Assembly: GCA_965203435.1 (NCBI GenBank)
Contig: CBDBCU010000002.1
Location: 124,001-188,000 of the forward strand
DNA length: 64,000 nucleotides
Source: CBDBCU01 sp965203435
GTDB taxonomy: Bacteria > Chloroflexota > Dehalococcoidia > Lucifugimonadales > UBA3495
Direction: 5' to 3'
How positions within the stretch are numbered: position 1 is the first letter of the stretch; every line of letters begins with the position of its first letter. Below, piece by piece: positions 1 to 8,830 of this stretch. Made by a program: the position numbers and the translations under genes. The notes under the pieces were generated by a model. That model did not search any database. It was given only the letters and a program-made list of their open reading frames with translations, and was not told where the DNA came from.

Positions 1-504
1 TTTAATCTCAAAGACATCCTCCAGAATCGGCGGCTCCGCCGCCAGGCTTAGCGTCCGGTAGGGATTGGACGCGGGTACCCACTCCACATCGCTGAGCTCT
101 ACAGCGTCGCCCAGCAGTTTAATAGTAACCCGTTTCCGCGCCCCCATCTTGCCGTCCCGGTCTTTAGTCTTGACCAGGTCCTCGTGGATGGCGGCGTTCT
201 CCCACCGGACTTCCGGGCCTAACCACCACGCCATAGGCATTGGCCCGACGCGGTCGCGCAGCTGCTCGCCCCGAGTGCGGTTCGGGCCGTAGGGAACGCT
301 GGCCGGCGGCTCCGCCGCCGGAAAGGGCGGGTCGCCGGGCTGCGGCGTGTAGGGCGTTACCCGGGCCAGGGGACAGCCGTCCTGGGTGATGATGATTTCC
401 CGGCCTTGGTGGGCCACCCTTTTCAGCAGCGGCTCCAGCTGGGCTTGAAAATCCGCGGCGGCGGCCGTGATTGGCGTTGGCGGGTTTTTATCGGCGGCGG
501 TCAT
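1..504 (-). CDS. Phd/YefM-type antitoxin with C-terminal extension, partial
   Basis: The frame starts at ATG 504 and is still open at the window edge after 168 codons, so the C-terminus is missing. Residues about 18-52 (LLKRVAHQGREIIITQDG, then PLARVTPY) look like the Phd/YefM fold, in which the antitoxin binds operator DNA and neutralises a partner toxin. After a proline-rich linker come about 90 residues I do not recognise (WWLGPEVRWENAAIHEDL), longer than a usual antitoxin tail. An AAAGGA site lies 8 nt before the ATG and a TACAAT -10 at 554-549. Any toxin partner would lie beyond the left edge. The antitoxin assignment is by motif similarity only. Confidence 0.6.
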   Translation of the reverse strand, partial: MTAADKNPPTPITAAAADFQAQLEPLLKRVAHQGREIIITQDGCPLARVTPYTPQPGDPPFPAAEPPASVPYGPNRTRGEQLRDRVGPMPMAWWLGPEVRWENAAIHEDLVKTKDRDGKMGARKRVTIKLLGDAVELSDVEWVPASNPYRTLSLAAEPPILEDVFEIK

Positions 505-570
505 CAGAACATCCTTTGCCAGCGGGCGGGATGGGATTTTATGGGGTTATTGTAGCATACCGGGCCGCTG

Positions 571-675
571 CCGAACCAAGGGGATGGCGAAATTGGCGGA
601 AATTAGTGACGCCCGCCCGGTTGACACCGGTCTAGGGGGATTGCCATAATGCCGGCCAAGCCAATCCCTAATCCC
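571..675 (+). promoter_or_regulatory. Duplicated promoter block, copy 1
   Basis: Contains TTGACA (621-626), an 18-nt spacer and CATAAT (645-650), a good sigma-70 promoter reading toward the gene at 719. The whole block, from CCGAACCAAGG to CCAATCCCTAATCCC, recurs at 1221-1331 in front of the methylase gene. Confidence 0.65.
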
Positions 676-718
676 GCCGCGGCCGGCCGCCGGCCGGCGG
701 CGTCTCGAGAGGAATCCA

Positions 719-1081
719 ATGCCCGACATCAACCTGGAAAACCTGGTCAGCATAGAAAAACTGCCGTCCATCCCGGAGGGCATTCACGAATGGGACGGCG
801 AGTACCCCGTCGACTGCGTTACCGCCCTCTGGAATCATCCGGATACCTGGGAAAGCCTGGCGCAGCCGACCCTGTATCTCTACCAGGGCGTCATCGGCGA
901 ACCCATCGATGAGGATCATATCGCGGTGGATCTGGCCGCCGAATATCTCGAAAGCTGCGGCTGGGAAATTCTGGATCAGAGCACCGACAAGGATTGGGCT
1001 TGGTACAACCTGGCGCCGCCGCCCTCCCCCACTACGGACTGGATCAAATCCCCGGAGCCGGACGCTGCCCCGGCATCCTAG
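719..1081 (+). CDS. Hypothetical acidic protein
   Basis: A 120-residue acidic protein of no recognised family. It is rich in Trp, Asp and Glu (for example WNHPDTWESLAQPTLYLYQG) and ends in a proline-rich tail, with no signal peptide or membrane segment. Support for a real gene comes from the GAGAGGA site 5 nt before the ATG, the sigma-70 promoter just upstream, and lack of a better frame. It sits ahead of the type III mod gene and its promoter block is a copy of the one before mod, so the two may respond together. A role with the restriction system is only inferred from position. Confidence 0.5.
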   Translation: MPDINLENLVSIEKLPSIPEGIHEWDGEYPVDCVTALWNHPDTWESLAQPTLYLYQGVIGEPIDEDHIAVDLAAEYLESCGWEILDQSTDKDWAWYNLAPPPSPTTDWIKSPEPDAAPAS

Positions 1082-1220
1082 GGGAGGCCCGGCAAACCCG
1101 GCGGCCCGCGCCTTTGCCGGCAGGCGCGGATGGGGAAACCCACGCCTACCGCTACGGGAATGGCGCGTATGGCGGCAGTCAACGCCGCCATACCCGGATT
1201 GATTCGGAGGGCGGCGGCCG

Positions 1221-1331
1221 CCGAACCAAGGATCTGAAATTGGCAAAAATTGCTGAAACCAGTGACGCCAGGCCGGTTGACAGCCAATCCGCCGGATTGC
1301 CATAATGCCGGCCAAGCCAATCCCTAATCCC
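1221..1331 (+). promoter_or_regulatory. Duplicated promoter block, copy 2 (mod promoter)
   Basis: TTGACA at 1277-1282, an 18-nt spacer and CATAAT at 1301-1306. Near-copy of 571-675. It reads into the type III mod gene, whose start and AGGAGG site lie about 50 nt downstream. Confidence 0.65.
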
Positions 1332-1367
1332 ATCCGCCAAATTAGCCGCCGCTCAGGAGGTTCCGCC

Positions 1368-3098
1368 GTGCCGAAACTGGATTTTACCGGCAAGCAGCAT
1401 ATCTATGCCCACCACCTGACGGTGCCTTACCGCCCCTTGGTACCGGACTTGGCTAAGTCCGTCAACCCCAGCGGCGTGGAGGACAACCTGATTATCCACG
1501 GCGACAACCTCTATGCCCTGAAAGCCCTGCTGCCGCGCTACGCCGGCCGGGTCAAGTGCATCTACATCGACCCGCCCTACAACACCGGCAACGAGGGCTG
1601 GATTTACAACGACAAGGTCAACAGCCCCCTCCTCCGGGAGTGGTTCCAGACGCAAAGCCCGGTGGACGGCGAGGACCTGGAACGCCACGACAAGTGGCTG
1701 TGCATGATGTGGCCGCGGTTGCAGCTGCTCAAGGAACTGCTGGCCGACGACGGCGTCATTTTCGTGTCCATCGACGACAACGAACAGCATCACCTGCGGA
1801 TGCTGATGGACGAGGTTTTTGGCGAAACCAACTTCATTGGCTCGTTTGTGTGGGAGGGTACCGTCAAGAACGACGCCAAATTCATTTCCGTAGGCCACGA
1901 CTATATCCTTGCTTACGCGAGTAGCTTTGAGGATGTAAAAACGAACACTAAACGCTGGCGCGTCCTCAAAGAGGGCATCGATGACATATATAAGTGCGTC
2001 GAAAGCCTTAAAGAGGAACTGGGCAAAGATTACGCCGCCATCTCTGACGGCCTGAAAGCCTGGTATTCGTCGCTCGCCAGGAATCATAAGTCGTGGCCGC
2101 ATAGGCACTACAACTGGGTTGACGAAACCGGCGTTTATTTCGCCGGAGACATTTCCTGGCCCGGCGGTGGTGGTCCCAGGTACGAAGTTCTCCATCCGGT
2201 TACGCAGAAGCCGGTTAAAATCCCGGCCACGGGTTGGCGGTTCGCTCAGCAGGAAACCTTTGAGGAAGCCGCAAGGTCTAACCGGGTTCATTTTGGTGAG
2301 GACGAGAATAGCGTTCCCCAACTGAAGCGTTACCTGCACGAAACTAATCAGCAAGTTTTGACCAGTGTCTTTTACCAAGACCGGCGGGCCGCCTACCAAA
2401 ACTTGGTCAGGATACTCAAAGATCCCAAGTTCGAGTACCCTAAAGACGAGAGGGTTATCGGGCGGCTCATAGAAGTCGCCACTTCCGATAACGACATCGT
2501 TCTAGACTCCTTTGCCGGCAGTGGCACTACGGCCCACGCTGTCCTGGCCCTGAATAAAGCGGATGGCGGCGATCGCCGGTTTATTCTGGTGGAGGGCGAG
2601 GATTACGCCGACACCATCACCGCCGAGCGGGTACGGCGGGTGATTCAGGGTGTCCCCAATGCCCGGGATAAAGCCTTGCAAGAGGGCCTGGGCGGCTCTT
2701 TCGCCTATTGCACCCTGGGCGACCCCATTGAGGTGGAGGGTATGCTGACCGGGGCGGGGCTGCCGGGATGGTCGGCCTTGGCGGCTTACTTGCTGCATAA
2801 CGCCAGCGGCATATCGGTCGGCCCCGGGGAATTGACGCCGCAGAACGCGGACGGGCTGTTTTACTCCGGCGCCGACACCGACTATTATCTGCTGTATCAG
2901 CCGGACCGGCCTTTTCTGGAAAGCAATACGGCGATGCTGAATGCGGAAAAGGCGCAACGCATCAGCGCGGCCGGGTGGGAGTTGCGGCGGAAAGCCATCG
3001 TGTACGGGGCGGGCAAATACATCCGGGCGGAGGCTCTGCGGGATTTGGGCATCACCTTTTGCCAACTGCCCTATGAAATGTACCGCACGGGGCGGTAG
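1368..3098 (+). CDS. mod: Type III restriction-modification methylase subunit
   Basis: Adenine-N6 (or N4-cytosine) DNA methyltransferase that supplies target recognition and methylation in a type III system. DPPYNTGN at residues 68-75 is motif IV; SFAGSGTT around 382 is the AdoMet-binding motif I. The order (IV before I) is the beta class typical of Mod. The intervening 300 residues hold the target-recognition region. I chose GTG 1368 because AGGAGG lies 7 nt upstream; an in-frame ATG at 1305 overlaps the promoter -10. The product is 576 residues, normal for Mod. The res gene follows 8 nt after the stop, so the two form an operon. Classification is firm; specificity cannot be read. Confidence 0.93.
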   Translation: MPKLDFTGKQHIYAHHLTVPYRPLVPDLAKSVNPSGVEDNLIIHGDNLYALKALLPRYAGRVKCIYIDPPYNTGNEGWIYNDKVNSPLLREWFQTQSPVDGEDLERHDKWLCMMWPRLQLLKELLADDGVIFVSIDDNEQHHLRMLMDEVFGETNFIGSFVWEGTVKNDAKFISVGHDYILAYASSFEDVKTNTKRWRVLKEGIDDIYKCVESLKEELGKDYAAISDGLKAWYSSLARNHKSWPHRHYNWVDETGVYFAGDISWPGGGGPRYEVLHPVTQKPVKIPATGWRFAQQETFEEAARSNRVHFGEDENSVPQLKRYLHETNQQVLTSVFYQDRRAAYQNLVRILKDPKFEYPKDERVIGRLIEVATSDNDIVLDSFAGSGTTAHAVLALNKADGGDRRFILVEGEDYADTITAERVRRVIQGVPNARDKALQEGLGGSFAYCTLGDPIEVEGMLTGAGLPGWSALAAYLLHNASGISVGPGELTPQNADGLFYSGADTDYYLLYQPDRPFLESNTAMLNAEKAQRISAAGWELRRKAIVYGAGKYIRAEALRDLGITFCQLPYEMYRTGR

Positions 3099-3106
3099 GA
3101 GGCGGT

Positions 3107-5926
3107 ATGGAACTGAAAGAGTATCAAGAGAATGCTTTGGCGGCCTTTGTCCACTGGCGGGAGGCTCTGGGGCAAGCGCGGGACGGGGTCGATACGCTCC
3201 GGGAAAACTGGCCGGCGGCGGCCGGGGAAATTCCGAAGGAGGCCCTGGATTATCCGCGTAAGGCTTGGAAAAGGCTGGCCGAAAGCGGCGGCGTAGCGCG
3301 CCCTCAGCTGCCCTATATCCGGCGTACCGATGACGCCGGGCGGCCTATTCCCCATATCTGCTTTAAGGTGCCGACCGGCGGAGGCAAGACGCTGCTGGCG
3401 GCGGCGGCTCTGGAACGGCTGCATCAGCAAACCGGGCTGGTGTTGTGGATCACGCCGACCCGGGCCATTTACGAGCAGACCAAGGCCGCCCTGCGGAATC
3501 GGGAACATCCCTACCGGCAGATGCTGGAACGGGGCAGCGGCGGCCGGGTCAAGTTTATGGAAAAGGAGGATCCTTTTGACTTGGCGGATGCGGCGCATCA
3601 GCTGTGCGTAATGCTGCTGAGCCTGCCGGCGGCCAACAACAACCTCAATCGGGAGTTTCTGCGGATGTTCCGGGGGGCGGGCAAGTATCGCAGTTTTTTC
3701 AGCGATGGCAATGAAGTTCTGGGCGATGCCGAGCTGCTGGAAAAGTATCCCGACCTGGATCGGGCGGGCGCGGACGGGCCGGTAATCCAAAGCCTGTTTA
3801 ATGCGTTCAAGATGCTGCGGCCGGTGGTGGTGCTGGACGAGGCCCACAAAGCCTATGGGCAGCGGAAAAAAGAGGACAAAGAGGAGTTTGCCCGCGTGGT
3901 GAGCCGCTTGGATCCGCGCCTGGTCATTGAGTTGTCGGCTACGCCCAACGAGGGCATCAGCAACCTGCTGGTGGACATTCCGGGGCCGGATTTGGTGGAC
4001 GCGCAGATGATCAAGTCGCCGGTGCAGGTCTTTTCCTATCCCGAGGCCGACTGGAAAGTGGTTTTGAGCGAGGCTAAAGACCGGCTGGAGGAACTGGATA
4101 AGGAAGCCGTTGCCCTGTGGGCCGACAGCGGCCGCTACATCCGCCCCATCGCCGTGGTGCGGGTGGAGCGTACCGGCAAAGGCCAGCAGGAAAGCGGCTA
4201 TATCCACGCCGAGGATGCGCGGGACTGCCTTATTGACCTGGGCGTAGCCCCGGACGCCGTGCGGATCAAGTCCAGCTACACCGACGAGCTGGGGCAGGAG
4301 GATCTGCTTTCCCCCTATTCCCCGGTGCGCTGGATCATTACCAAAAGCGCCCTGATGGAGGGCTGGGACTGTTCTTTTGCCTACCTACTGGTGATGCTGG
4401 ACAACACCCAGGCGCAAAATGCCATCACCCAATTGGTGGGGCGGATCCTGCGGCAGCCCGCGGCCCGGCAGACCGACCGGGAACTGCTGAATCAGTGCTA
4501 TGTCTATTGCTGGAATACGCAGGTTGGCGCGGCGGTCAGCCAGGTTAAGCAGGGTTTGGAGCGGGAAGGACTGTCCGGCTTGGGCGATCTGGTGGTAGCC
4601 GCGGCAACGAATACGCGCCAGGTAAGGGTAGAACGGCGGGAGCAGTTCCGGGGAAAGAACTTCTTTCTGCCCTTGGTGCTGCATCGGGAGGGGGACGGCT
4701 GGGTCGAGCTGGACTATCAGCAGCATATCCAGCCGCATATTGACTGGGCGGCCTTAGTGGAGCCGGATCCGCAACAGTCCCTGCCGGCTCCGGTACAACG
4801 GCAAAGCGGTTCGGTATTTATCGGGGATGCGCCGCCGATCATCCACGATTCCCAAGACCTGTATATTGACAAGACGGCGCAGGTGGCGTGGTTTGCCCGC
4901 CGGCTGGCCGATGTGATGCCCAATGCCTGGCAGGCCGGGCGTATTGCCCGCCGGTTGCTGGACCGCCTGCGCGCCGCCGGGGAAACCGACGAAGCCATCT
5001 ATGACCGGCGTTCTTATCTGGCCCACGCCTTGCGGAAATATGTAAAGGAGGCGGTGGAAGTCATGGCGGAGCAGGTTTTTCGGGAGAAATTGAACCGGCG
5101 GGAAATCCGCTTTGACCTGGAAACGGGGCAGCCCGCTTTCCAGATGTTCGCGGAGCCCTACGAAATAGCGGTGCCGGAACGGGCCGGGCTGATGGACCGG
5201 AACGATGGCCGGCAGCTGCGGCTCAGTCTTTTCGAGCCGATTTATACCAGCAATTTCGACTCGGACCTGGAACTCAGTTTTGCCCGTTATCTGGATGAGC
5301 AGAAAGCCCTGGAATGGTGGCATCGCGTGGCGGCGCGGCAGCGGGGGGATTACTACCTGCGCGGCTGGAAGCAGGAACGCATCTGGCCCGATTTTATCGC
5401 CATGGCCGGCAGCAATGGCGGCAAAGCGCAGTTGCTGGTCTTTGAGACCAAGGGCGGGCATCTGAGAAACCCGGATACCGATTACAAGGAGCAGGTTCTG
5501 GAAACCCTGCAAAAGACCTTTAACTGCGGCACGATGACGGTACGGGAGGGGCCGGCTAAAGGCACTTTCCGCCTGGTGTTCAGCGAAGCCGAGTTTCCCG
5601 CCGCCTTGGCGAGTTTGGGGGAGCCGGACAGCGCGCCCAACCGGGCGGCTTTTGAGCGGCTGGCCGAGGAGTGGGAAAGGGAGCGGCCGCGGGGCGTCGA
5701 TGTGGCGGAAATGACGGCGCACCCGGCCTATCAGAGCATCATAGCTATGGGCGAAGCCGCCGTGCCGGGGATTCTGGAGCGGCTGGCCGCCAAGCCCGAC
5801 CATTGGTTTGTGGCCCTCAATGCCATCACCGGCGCGACGCCGGTGCCGCCGGAAAGCCGGGGGCGGGTCAAGGAAATGGCCGCCGCCTGGCTGGAATGGG
5901 GCCGGCAGCAGGGGTATGGGGCCTAA
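3107..5926 (+). CDS. res: Type III restriction enzyme Res subunit with fused C-terminal domain
   Basis: Helicase-nuclease subunit that acts with Mod to translocate on and cut unmethylated DNA. Walker A PTGGGKT at 89-95, DEAH at 244-247, motif III (ELSATPNEG) and motif VI QLVGRILRQ from 442 mark a superfamily 2 helicase. The PD-(D/E)XK nuclease centre is D762 (WPDFIA) with E780-x-K782 (FETKGGH). From about residue 845 the protein continues with a segment (FERLAEEW, HPAYQSIIAMG, PDHWFVALNAITG) that I recall as a small stand-alone protein encoded beside DUF7689-like genes. AGGAGG precedes ATG 3107. The next gene is DUF7689-like, so the fusion joined genes that are usually neighbours. Confidence 0.92.
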   Translation: MELKEYQENALAAFVHWREALGQARDGVDTLRENWPAAAGEIPKEALDYPRKAWKRLAESGGVARPQLPYIRRTDDAGRPIPHICFKVPTGGGKTLLAAAALERLHQQTGLVLWITPTRAIYEQTKAALRNREHPYRQMLERGSGGRVKFMEKEDPFDLADAAHQLCVMLLSLPAANNNLNREFLRMFRGAGKYRSFFSDGNEVLGDAELLEKYPDLDRAGADGPVIQSLFNAFKMLRPVVVLDEAHKAYGQRKKEDKEEFARVVSRLDPRLVIELSATPNEGISNLLVDIPGPDLVDAQMIKSPVQVFSYPEADWKVVLSEAKDRLEELDKEAVALWADSGRYIRPIAVVRVERTGKGQQESGYIHAEDARDCLIDLGVAPDAVRIKSSYTDELGQEDLLSPYSPVRWIITKSALMEGWDCSFAYLLVMLDNTQAQNAITQLVGRILRQPAARQTDRELLNQCYVYCWNTQVGAAVSQVKQGLEREGLSGLGDLVVAAATNTRQVRVERREQFRGKNFFLPLVLHREGDGWVELDYQQHIQPHIDWAALVEPDPQQSLPAPVQRQSGSVFIGDAPPIIHDSQDLYIDKTAQVAWFARRLADVMPNAWQAGRIARRLLDRLRAAGETDEAIYDRRSYLAHALRKYVKEAVEVMAEQVFREKLNRREIRFDLETGQPAFQMFAEPYEIAVPERAGLMDRNDGRQLRLSLFEPIYTSNFDSDLELSFARYLDEQKALEWWHRVAARQRGDYYLRGWKQERIWPDFIAMAGSNGGKAQLLVFETKGGHLRNPDTDYKEQVLETLQKTFNCGTMTVREGPAKGTFRLVFSEAEFPAALASLGEPDSAPNRAAFERLAEEWERERPRGVDVAEMTAHPAYQSIIAMGEAAVPGILERLAAKPDHWFVALNAITGATPVPPESRGRVKEMAAAWLEWGRQQGYGA

Positions 5927-5930
5927 TTCG

Positions 5931-6371
5931 ATGTGGATTGACCGCCAGTTTCCCGCCTTGGCCGCCGAAGGGTATGAAGTCACCAGCGAACCCGATGGGG
6001 AATACAACTGCATCGCCTACGCCGCCGGGGAAACCGACCGCTGGTGGGCGCATTTAGAGGATCCTGGCTACTATTGGCCGGCCTACGCCCGCCGTACGCC
6101 GGACATCCAAAGCCTGGTGGAAGTTTTTACCGGGCTGGGTTACGAACTGTGCGCTGACGCCGGCTATGAAGCCGGCTGGCAAAAGGTAGCGCTGTACGCA
6201 AAAGATGGCGAGTGGAAGCACGCCGCAACGCAATTGCCCAACGGCGCCTGGAGCAGCAAACTGGGCCCGGACGAGGACATCCGCCACCGGACGCCGGAAT
6301 CCCTGACCGGTAATGCTTACGGTCAAGTTCACTGCCTAATGCGGCGCAAAGAACCGGATGGCGCGCTGTAA
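5931..6371 (+). CDS. DUF7689-like protein of unknown function
   Basis: A 146-residue soluble protein. Motifs YNCIAYAAGETDRWW near the N-terminus, PGYYWP, GYELC, KVALYA, and HAATQLPNGAWSSKLGPDED match the family I know as DUF7689, whose function is not established. I start at ATG 5931 (MWIDRQFP), which places the YNCIA motif at the usual distance. An ATG at 5916, overlapping the end of res, is also possible. The gene follows res by 4 nt. In other genomes, as I recall, such genes sit next to a small HEAT-like protein; here that protein appears to be the C-terminal tail of Res. That suggests a shared but unknown job. Confidence 0.7.
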   Translation: MWIDRQFPALAAEGYEVTSEPDGEYNCIAYAAGETDRWWAHLEDPGYYWPAYARRTPDIQSLVEVFTGLGYELCADAGYEAGWQKVALYAKDGEWKHAATQLPNGAWSSKLGPDEDIRHRTPESLTGNAYGQVHCLMRRKEPDGAL

Positions 6372-6523
6372 TGCGCCCACTCCGGGTAGTTGTCCGGTAT
6401 ATGCCATTACCCGGAATCCCCTAATCATCCCAACCGCCCTATCCCACGCCCCCCACAAAAATATGCTATCATTCCCCCCAACACCAACACCGGGCAAACG
6501 CAGAAAAGGGGGGACGGATTATT

Positions 6524-7360
6524 ATGGCGCGGCTGTTCAGGAAACGGGGGGCCGGCGTGGCCGTGGTGGAACTGCACGGGGTTATTGGCACCCGATTGCG
6601 GGAGTCGGTGTACGCCCGGCTCTTTTCCGACCTGGCCGCCAACAACCGCTACAAGGCCGTCCTGCTGGATATTGAATCTCCCGGCGGGTCGGCGGCCGGC
6701 TCGGAACTGCTTTACTACAGCCTCTGCCGGGTGGCCGCCCGCAAGCCGGTCGTGGCTTACATCCGCAATCTGGGGGCCTCCGGCGGCTACTATCTGGCCT
6801 GCGCCGCCCATCACATCACCGCCCTGCCCACCACGATGGTCGGCTCCATCGGCGTCATCTACCTGCGCCCCATCTTGGAGCAGCTGCTGGGCAAGGCCGG
6901 GGTGGAGTTTTCGGTGTTCAAGGGCGGGCGGCTCAAGGATATGAGCGGGTTCTGGCGGCCGCCCACCGCCGAGGAAGCGGCCAAGCTGGAGGGGCTGATT
7001 AACGAGGTCTATGAGAACTTCGTCGCCGTGGTCTGCCGGGGGCGCAAGCTGGAGACGGCCAAAGCCCTGGAACTGGCGACCGGAGAGTTGTTCACCGCCC
7101 AGCAGGGCAAGGAGCTGGGCTTGGTGGACGAGCTGCTGGATTTTGACGCCTCGGTGGCCCTGGCGGCGCAGTTGGGAGAAACCCGGCCGCGGCCGCGCTA
7201 TCTGCGCCCCCGCCGCACTATGTCGGAAAAGCTGCTGGGCCGGACGGCCAGTCAACATCCGGCCCTGGGGGGACTGCTGACCCCGGAATTGCAGCGGCTG
7301 CTGGCCGGGGGGCTGTATTACCTGGAACCCTCGGCCCTGCTGGGAACGCCGGGGGACTAG
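6524..7360 (+). CDS. S49 family peptidase, SppA-like
   Basis: A ClpP-fold serine peptidase of the SppA (signal peptide peptidase) family, which uses a Ser/Lys dyad. The nucleophile is S86 in GASGGYY and the general base K138 in GGRLKDM; the 52-residue spacing equals that of Bacillus SppA (S147, K199). The oxyanion-loop ESPGGS sits at 51-56. The 278-residue protein lacks the N-terminal membrane anchor usual for SppA, and starts directly with MARLFRKRGAG, so it may act on the cytoplasmic face or on short peptides. A C-terminal region after 200 (PRPRYLRPRRT) is unlike the family core. It is a single gene between repeats. Confidence 0.85.
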   Translation: MARLFRKRGAGVAVVELHGVIGTRLRESVYARLFSDLAANNRYKAVLLDIESPGGSAAGSELLYYSLCRVAARKPVVAYIRNLGASGGYYLACAAHHITALPTTMVGSIGVIYLRPILEQLLGKAGVEFSVFKGGRLKDMSGFWRPPTAEEAAKLEGLINEVYENFVAVVCRGRKLETAKALELATGELFTAQQGKELGLVDELLDFDASVALAAQLGETRPRPRYLRPRRTMSEKLLGRTASQHPALGGLLTPELQRLLAGGLYYLEPSALLGTPGD

Positions 7361-7418
7361 CCTAGCCGGGCTACCGCATAGAAACCCCATCCTTCCCGCT
7401 TTCCGGCCGCCGCTCTCA

Positions 7419-7519
7419 ACCGTCATTCCCGCGTAAGCGGGAATCCCGAACGGTATTGAAAAGACCAGCCCTTTGCCATTCAACTACCGCCGGATTCCCG
7501 CTTACGCGGGAATGACGGT
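7419..7519. repeat. 101-bp palindromic element (family R1)
   Basis: Terminal inverted repeats of about 28 nt beginning ACCGTCATTCCCGCGTAAGC flank a core of about 45 nt. Each arm is itself a hairpin (TTCCCGC-GTAA-GCGGGAA). It lies between convergent genes. Confidence 0.85.
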
Positions 7520-7586
7520 AGAGAGAGGGCGGCGGGAAGGACGGTAGTGGGGGCGGGCCGGGCGGGAATCGAGCGGCCGGGGACAC

Positions 7587-8255
7587 CTACAGTGCCCAAC
7601 TCTCCAAGTTGTAGGCCATATCCCAGAACCGGTACTCAAAGCGCAGGCTGGTCAGGTAGGCTTGACCCATCGCGGCCAATTCCGCCGGGCCGGCTTGTTC
7701 CCCTAACCGGTTCGCCAGATTGCGGATTTGGTCGGCCAGGGCGGCGAACTCCGGATCGGCGTACATCTGAATCCACTGGCGATAGAGCGGCGCCTCCGCC
7801 GGCTCCCCCTGCCGGGCCAAGTGGTCGCCGATTTCCCAATAACCCCACTGGCAGGGCAGCAGGCCGGCTACCAATTCAGCAAAGCTGCCCTGATGGGCCA
7901 GGCGCAGCAGGTAGCTGGTATAAGCCACGGTCGTGGGCGCGGCGATCGTGGATTCCAGTTCCGCCGGCGTAATGCCGAACTGGGCGCAGTAGCTGCGATG
8001 CAAGTCCATTTCCCGGTTCAGGGTTTCGTCCAGCAAGCGGGCAAACCAGCCCATCGTCGGCAAATCCGGGGCTTTAGCCGCCGCCAGGGCCAGCACCCGG
8101 CTGTAGTCAATGAGGTACACATAGTCCTGCAAGACATAGCGCTTGAACCGGGCCGTTTCCAGCGTCCCGGCCCCCACGCCGGCCACAAAGGGATGGGACA
8201 GGATGGCCTGGCGAATCGGCCGGGATTCCCGTTCCATATCATCGGCAAAGGCCAT
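7587..8255 (-). CDS. tenA: TenA family protein (aminopyrimidine aminohydrolase / thiaminase II)
   Basis: Salvages thiamine breakdown products by hydrolysing aminopyrimidines or thiamine. With the start at 8255 the key residues fall exactly on the Bacillus numbering: D44 (VLQDYVYL), Y112 (AYTSY) and nucleophile C135 (LLPCQWGYW), with E207 near the C-terminus as the likely acid. Length 222 is typical. I chose ATG 8255 because AAGAGGA is 5-6 nt upstream; an ATG two codons earlier is too close. No thiamine riboswitch motif (CTGAGA) is seen upstream, and no other thi genes are near. The gene has its own strong promoter. Confidence 0.92.
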   Translation of the reverse strand: MAFADDMERESRPIRQAILSHPFVAGVGAGTLETARFKRYVLQDYVYLIDYSRVLALAAAKAPDLPTMGWFARLLDETLNREMDLHRSYCAQFGITPAELESTIAAPTTVAYTSYLLRLAHQGSFAELVAGLLPCQWGYWEIGDHLARQGEPAEAPLYRQWIQMYADPEFAALADQIRNLANRLGEQAGPAELAAMGQAYLTSLRFEYRFWDMAYNLESWAL

Positions 8256-8311
8256 TAGCATCCTCTTTTTCCGGGATAATCCCGGCCGCCGGTTTCCGGG
8301 GATTGGTCGGA

Positions 8312-8340
8312 ATTGTAAGCAATGCCGGGCTTGGCGTCAA
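8312..8340 (-). promoter_or_regulatory. tenA promoter
   Basis: On the minus strand TTGACG (8340-8335), a 17-nt spacer and TACAAT (8317-8312), about 57 nt before the tenA start. Confidence 0.7.
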
Positions 8341-8478
8341 GGCTGCGGCGGCGGCCGAGGGTAGACGGCTGCAGGTTAAGCCCTTGCCCGCCGGCCAGCC
8401 GCGCCCGTTGACAATACCGCCAGCCGCCCCCTTACCGTCCTTCCCGCCCGGCCCTACCGTCATTCCCGGCCGCACCCT

Positions 8479-8579
8479 ACCGTCCTTCCCGCTTACGCGG
8501 GAATCCAGACGGTATTGCCAAATACCGGCGCATTACCCATCAGGCTTTTCGGGATTCCCGCTTACGCGGGAAGGACGGT
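8479..8579. repeat. 101-bp palindromic element (family R1)
   Basis: Same ends as the copy at 7419 but with CCGTCCTTCCC in place of CCGTCATTCCC on both arms, so the change is compensated. Confidence 0.85.
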
Positions 8580-8601
8580 AGGGGAGCCGCCGCCGACCCA
8601 T

Positions 8602-8695
8602 TATGTCATTCCGAGCGTAGCCGAGGAATCTAAAAGTCTTGTAAGGCGTCAAGGGCGGGCATTTTAGATCCCTCGGCTACGCTCGGAATGACATA
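8602..8695. repeat. 94-bp palindromic element (family R2)
   Basis: Arms start TATGTCATTCCGAGCGTAGC and are inverted at the other end (GCTACGCTCGGAATGACATA). Two more copies of the same length lie at 48867 and 50394. The 575-bp gap between tenA and hdc otherwise holds only an R1 copy and promoters. Confidence 0.85.
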
Positions 8696-8780
8696 GTGAC
8701 CGGATTGGAATGACATAAAGAGGCCGGGAATAATGGCAATAAGAGCTGGCCAGCTATATACAATTATCCCGGATTGGCGC

Positions 8781-8786
8781 TATAAT
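8781..8786 (+). promoter_or_regulatory. TATAAT -10 of the hdc gene
   Basis: GGCGCTATAATG lies 45 nt before the start. No clear -35 is seen at the usual distance. The GCGCTATAAT form recurs before several genes in this window. Confidence 0.5.
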
Positions 8787-8830
8787 GTACCCGGCTATTC
8801 CCGTTCCCATTACCCTCAAGGAGTCCGCTG

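Noticed and set aside
1305..1367. Upstream ATG as the start of mod
   Set aside because: It overlaps the promoter -10 and has no ribosome site, whereas GTG 1368 has AGGAGG at ideal spacing.
8256..8420. Thiamine riboswitch upstream of tenA
   Set aside because: The conserved CTGAGA element and its partner helix are not found; an ordinary promoter is.
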